Below are positions 14,316-15,085 of a stretch of 15,085 bases of DNA, one piece after another. Both the position numbers and the translations under genes were made by a program. Each line of letters opens with the position of its first letter. Within the stretch, counting starts at the first letter, position 1. This DNA comes from Candidatus Methylomirabilota bacterium (GTDB taxonomy: Bacteria; Methylomirabilota; Methylomirabilia; Methylomirabilales; Methylomirabilaceae): assembly GCA_016200385.1 (NCBI GenBank), contig JACQEV010000313.1, forward strand, positions 1 to 15,085, given 5' to 3'. The notes beneath the pieces are model-generated. The model was not told where the DNA came from, did no database searches, and was given only the letters and a program-made list of their open reading frames with translations.

Positions 14316-14699
14316 CTACTTCGCCTCGTCGATCATCTTGATCGTCTCCCGCTCGACCTCTTCCGCCACGCGCCGAAGTTTGTCAGCGTTCGGGAAAAGG
14401 CTCAAGAGGGCCATCGGCCGGACCATCCCGATCTTGACTTTCCCGCCTTCTTCATACACCGAGATTCGGCACGGCAGGGCGAGGTTCACGGTCATGTCAT
14501 GCTTCAGGACCTCGGTCGCTCGCTGCGGATTGCACACCTCCAGGATCTTGCAGGCGTTGGGGAAGTCGATTCCCTTCTCCTTCAGCGTCCCCTTCAGGTC
14601 ATGGATGTGAAGGACGCCGAACCTGTTCCGTTTCACCGCGTCCTCCAGGTCCCTGACCGCGACATCGAACGGCTTGTTGGTCTCCACGACGTACAACAT
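14316..14699 (-). CDS. DUF302 domain protein
   Basis: A 127-residue soluble protein of the DUF302 family. The N-terminal half MLYVVETNKPFDVAVRDLEDAVKRN and FGVLHIHDLKGTLKEKG, then FPNACKILEVCNPQRATEVL and LALPCRISVYEEGGKV, give the family pattern of an alternating alpha/beta fold. No signal peptide or membrane segment is seen. The ATG has GGAGGAG a few bases upstream. It lies 23 bases after the SHOCT gene and 38 bases before the acyl-CoA synthetase on the same strand, so the three probably form one transcript. The biochemical role of DUF302 is not established, and the neighbours do not settle it. Confidence 0.88.
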   Translation of the reverse strand: MLYVVETNKPFDVAVRDLEDAVKRNRFGVLHIHDLKGTLKEKGIDFPNACKILEVCNPQRATEVLKHDMTVNLALPCRISVYEEGGKVKIGMVRPMALLSLFPNADKLRRVAEEVERETIKMIDEAK

Positions 14700-14722
14700 T
14701 TCACTCTCCTCCCCGCGCCCCT

Positions 14723-14983
14723 CTACGCCAGATCACGCTTCTTGGCCTCGAACTCCTCCTTGCCGATTTCGCCCTTAGCGTATCGCTTTTTGAGGATCTC
14801 CATGGCGGACTCCTCCGGCGGTTGCAGTGCGCCGATCCTCGAGCCGGCCCGCCAGAGCCATCGCACCAGAAGGGCCAACCCGAGGAGGACCAGGAACCAA
14901 AATGCTGTCATCATGAACATCCAGAGTATCCCCCATCCCCAGATCCAGGGGCCCGACATCATCTCATCCCATCGCATCACCAT
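14723..14983 (-). CDS. Small membrane protein with C-terminal SHOCT domain
   Basis: An 86-residue protein. The N-terminal part is rich in Met and Trp (MRWDEMMSGPWIWGWG) and runs into one membrane segment, about residues 15-43 (ILWMFMMTAFWFLVLLGLAL). The C-terminus has the SHOCT pattern SAMEILKKRYAKGEIGKEEF followed by EAKKRDL, a short helical hairpin common at the ends of small bacterial membrane proteins. I placed the start at the ATG at 14983 because AGGAG (14995-14991) is then seven bases away; a GTG at 14986 and an ATG at 14977 are possible. It is the first visible gene of the minus-strand operon with DUF302 and the acyl-CoA synthetase. Its function is unknown. Confidence 0.8.
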   Translation of the reverse strand: MVMRWDEMMSGPWIWGWGILWMFMMTAFWFLVLLGLALLVRWLWRAGSRIGALQPPEESAMEILKKRYAKGEIGKEEFEAKKRDLA

Positions 14984-15030
14984 CACCGCGCTCCTTTTTC
15001 GGATCCCCTTTAGGGCGCCCCTCGAATTCC

Positions 15031-15053
15031 CCTTCTCCCCTAATGGGAAAAGG
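15031..15053. repeat. Short hairpin upstream of the SHOCT gene
   Basis: CCTTCTCCC and GGGAAAAGG pair with one mismatch (a G-U wobble in the minus-strand RNA) around a CTAAT loop. The wording resembles the common CCCTCTCCC...GGGAGAGGG intergenic repeat. It lies about 48 bases upstream of the SHOCT start, where the operon promoter or leader should be. I could not identify a promoter in 14996-15085. Confidence 0.35.
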
Positions 15054-15085
15054 CAGGGATGAGGGGACGATGAGGCTTCCAGCCC

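Overview
This is a GC-rich bacterial chromosomal window with about a dozen complete genes and one gene cut by the left edge. Nothing in it suggests a plasmid, prophage or insertion sequence, and I saw no rRNA, tRNA or CRISPR array. The gene content fits a Gram-negative (outer-membrane) bacterium: a Pal/OmpA lipoprotein, a periplasmic binding protein and a heme-type bacterioferritin. The mix of a thiolase with a DUF35 protein, DUF302 and SHOCT proteins, a Liv-type ABC transporter and scattered hairpin repeats would suit NC10/Methylomirabilota, Nitrospirota or deltaproteobacteria-like lineages. That is inference, not proof.

Layout. (1) 1-851, minus strand: molybdopterin synthase subunits MoaD and MoaE (MoaE truncated by the window edge), preceded by a small, apparently frameshifted ORF and an AT-rich control region with two short palindromes. 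(2) 1079-2851, plus strand: an unrecognised 590-residue protein with an Mrr-like nuclease-fold N-terminus lacking the usual catalytic lysine, a probable winged helix and C-terminal TPRs. (3) 2926-5614, plus strand: an HMG-CoA synthase-like protein fused to a DUF35 zinc-ribbon/OB domain, followed by an SCP-x-type thiolase. This resembles the archaeal thiolase/HMG-CoA synthase/DUF35 complex, but the synthase active site is missing. (4) 5766-7130: bacterioferritin, then a Pal-type lipoprotein with an unusually long Gly/Pro/Gln-rich linker. (5) 7267-12379, plus strand: a complete branched-chain amino acid type ABC transporter in the order livM-livH-livK-livG-livF, with repeats or hairpins in three of its internal gaps. 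(6) 14983-12454, minus strand, convergent with liv: a SHOCT membrane protein, a DUF302 protein and a long-chain acyl-CoA synthetase.

How the genes may work together. The Liv transporter, acyl-CoA synthetase and thiolase/DUF35 pair could form an uptake, CoA-activation and CoA-thioester processing route for an organic acid, but only proximity supports this link. The most notable points are the catalytically empty HMGCS-DUF35 fusion next to an intact thiolase; a MoaD whose Gly-Gly tail is followed by Val-Asp-Val and whose Gly-Gly codons double as the moaE Shine-Dalgarno; and a hairpin repeat that separates livH from what looks like its original ribosome binding site.
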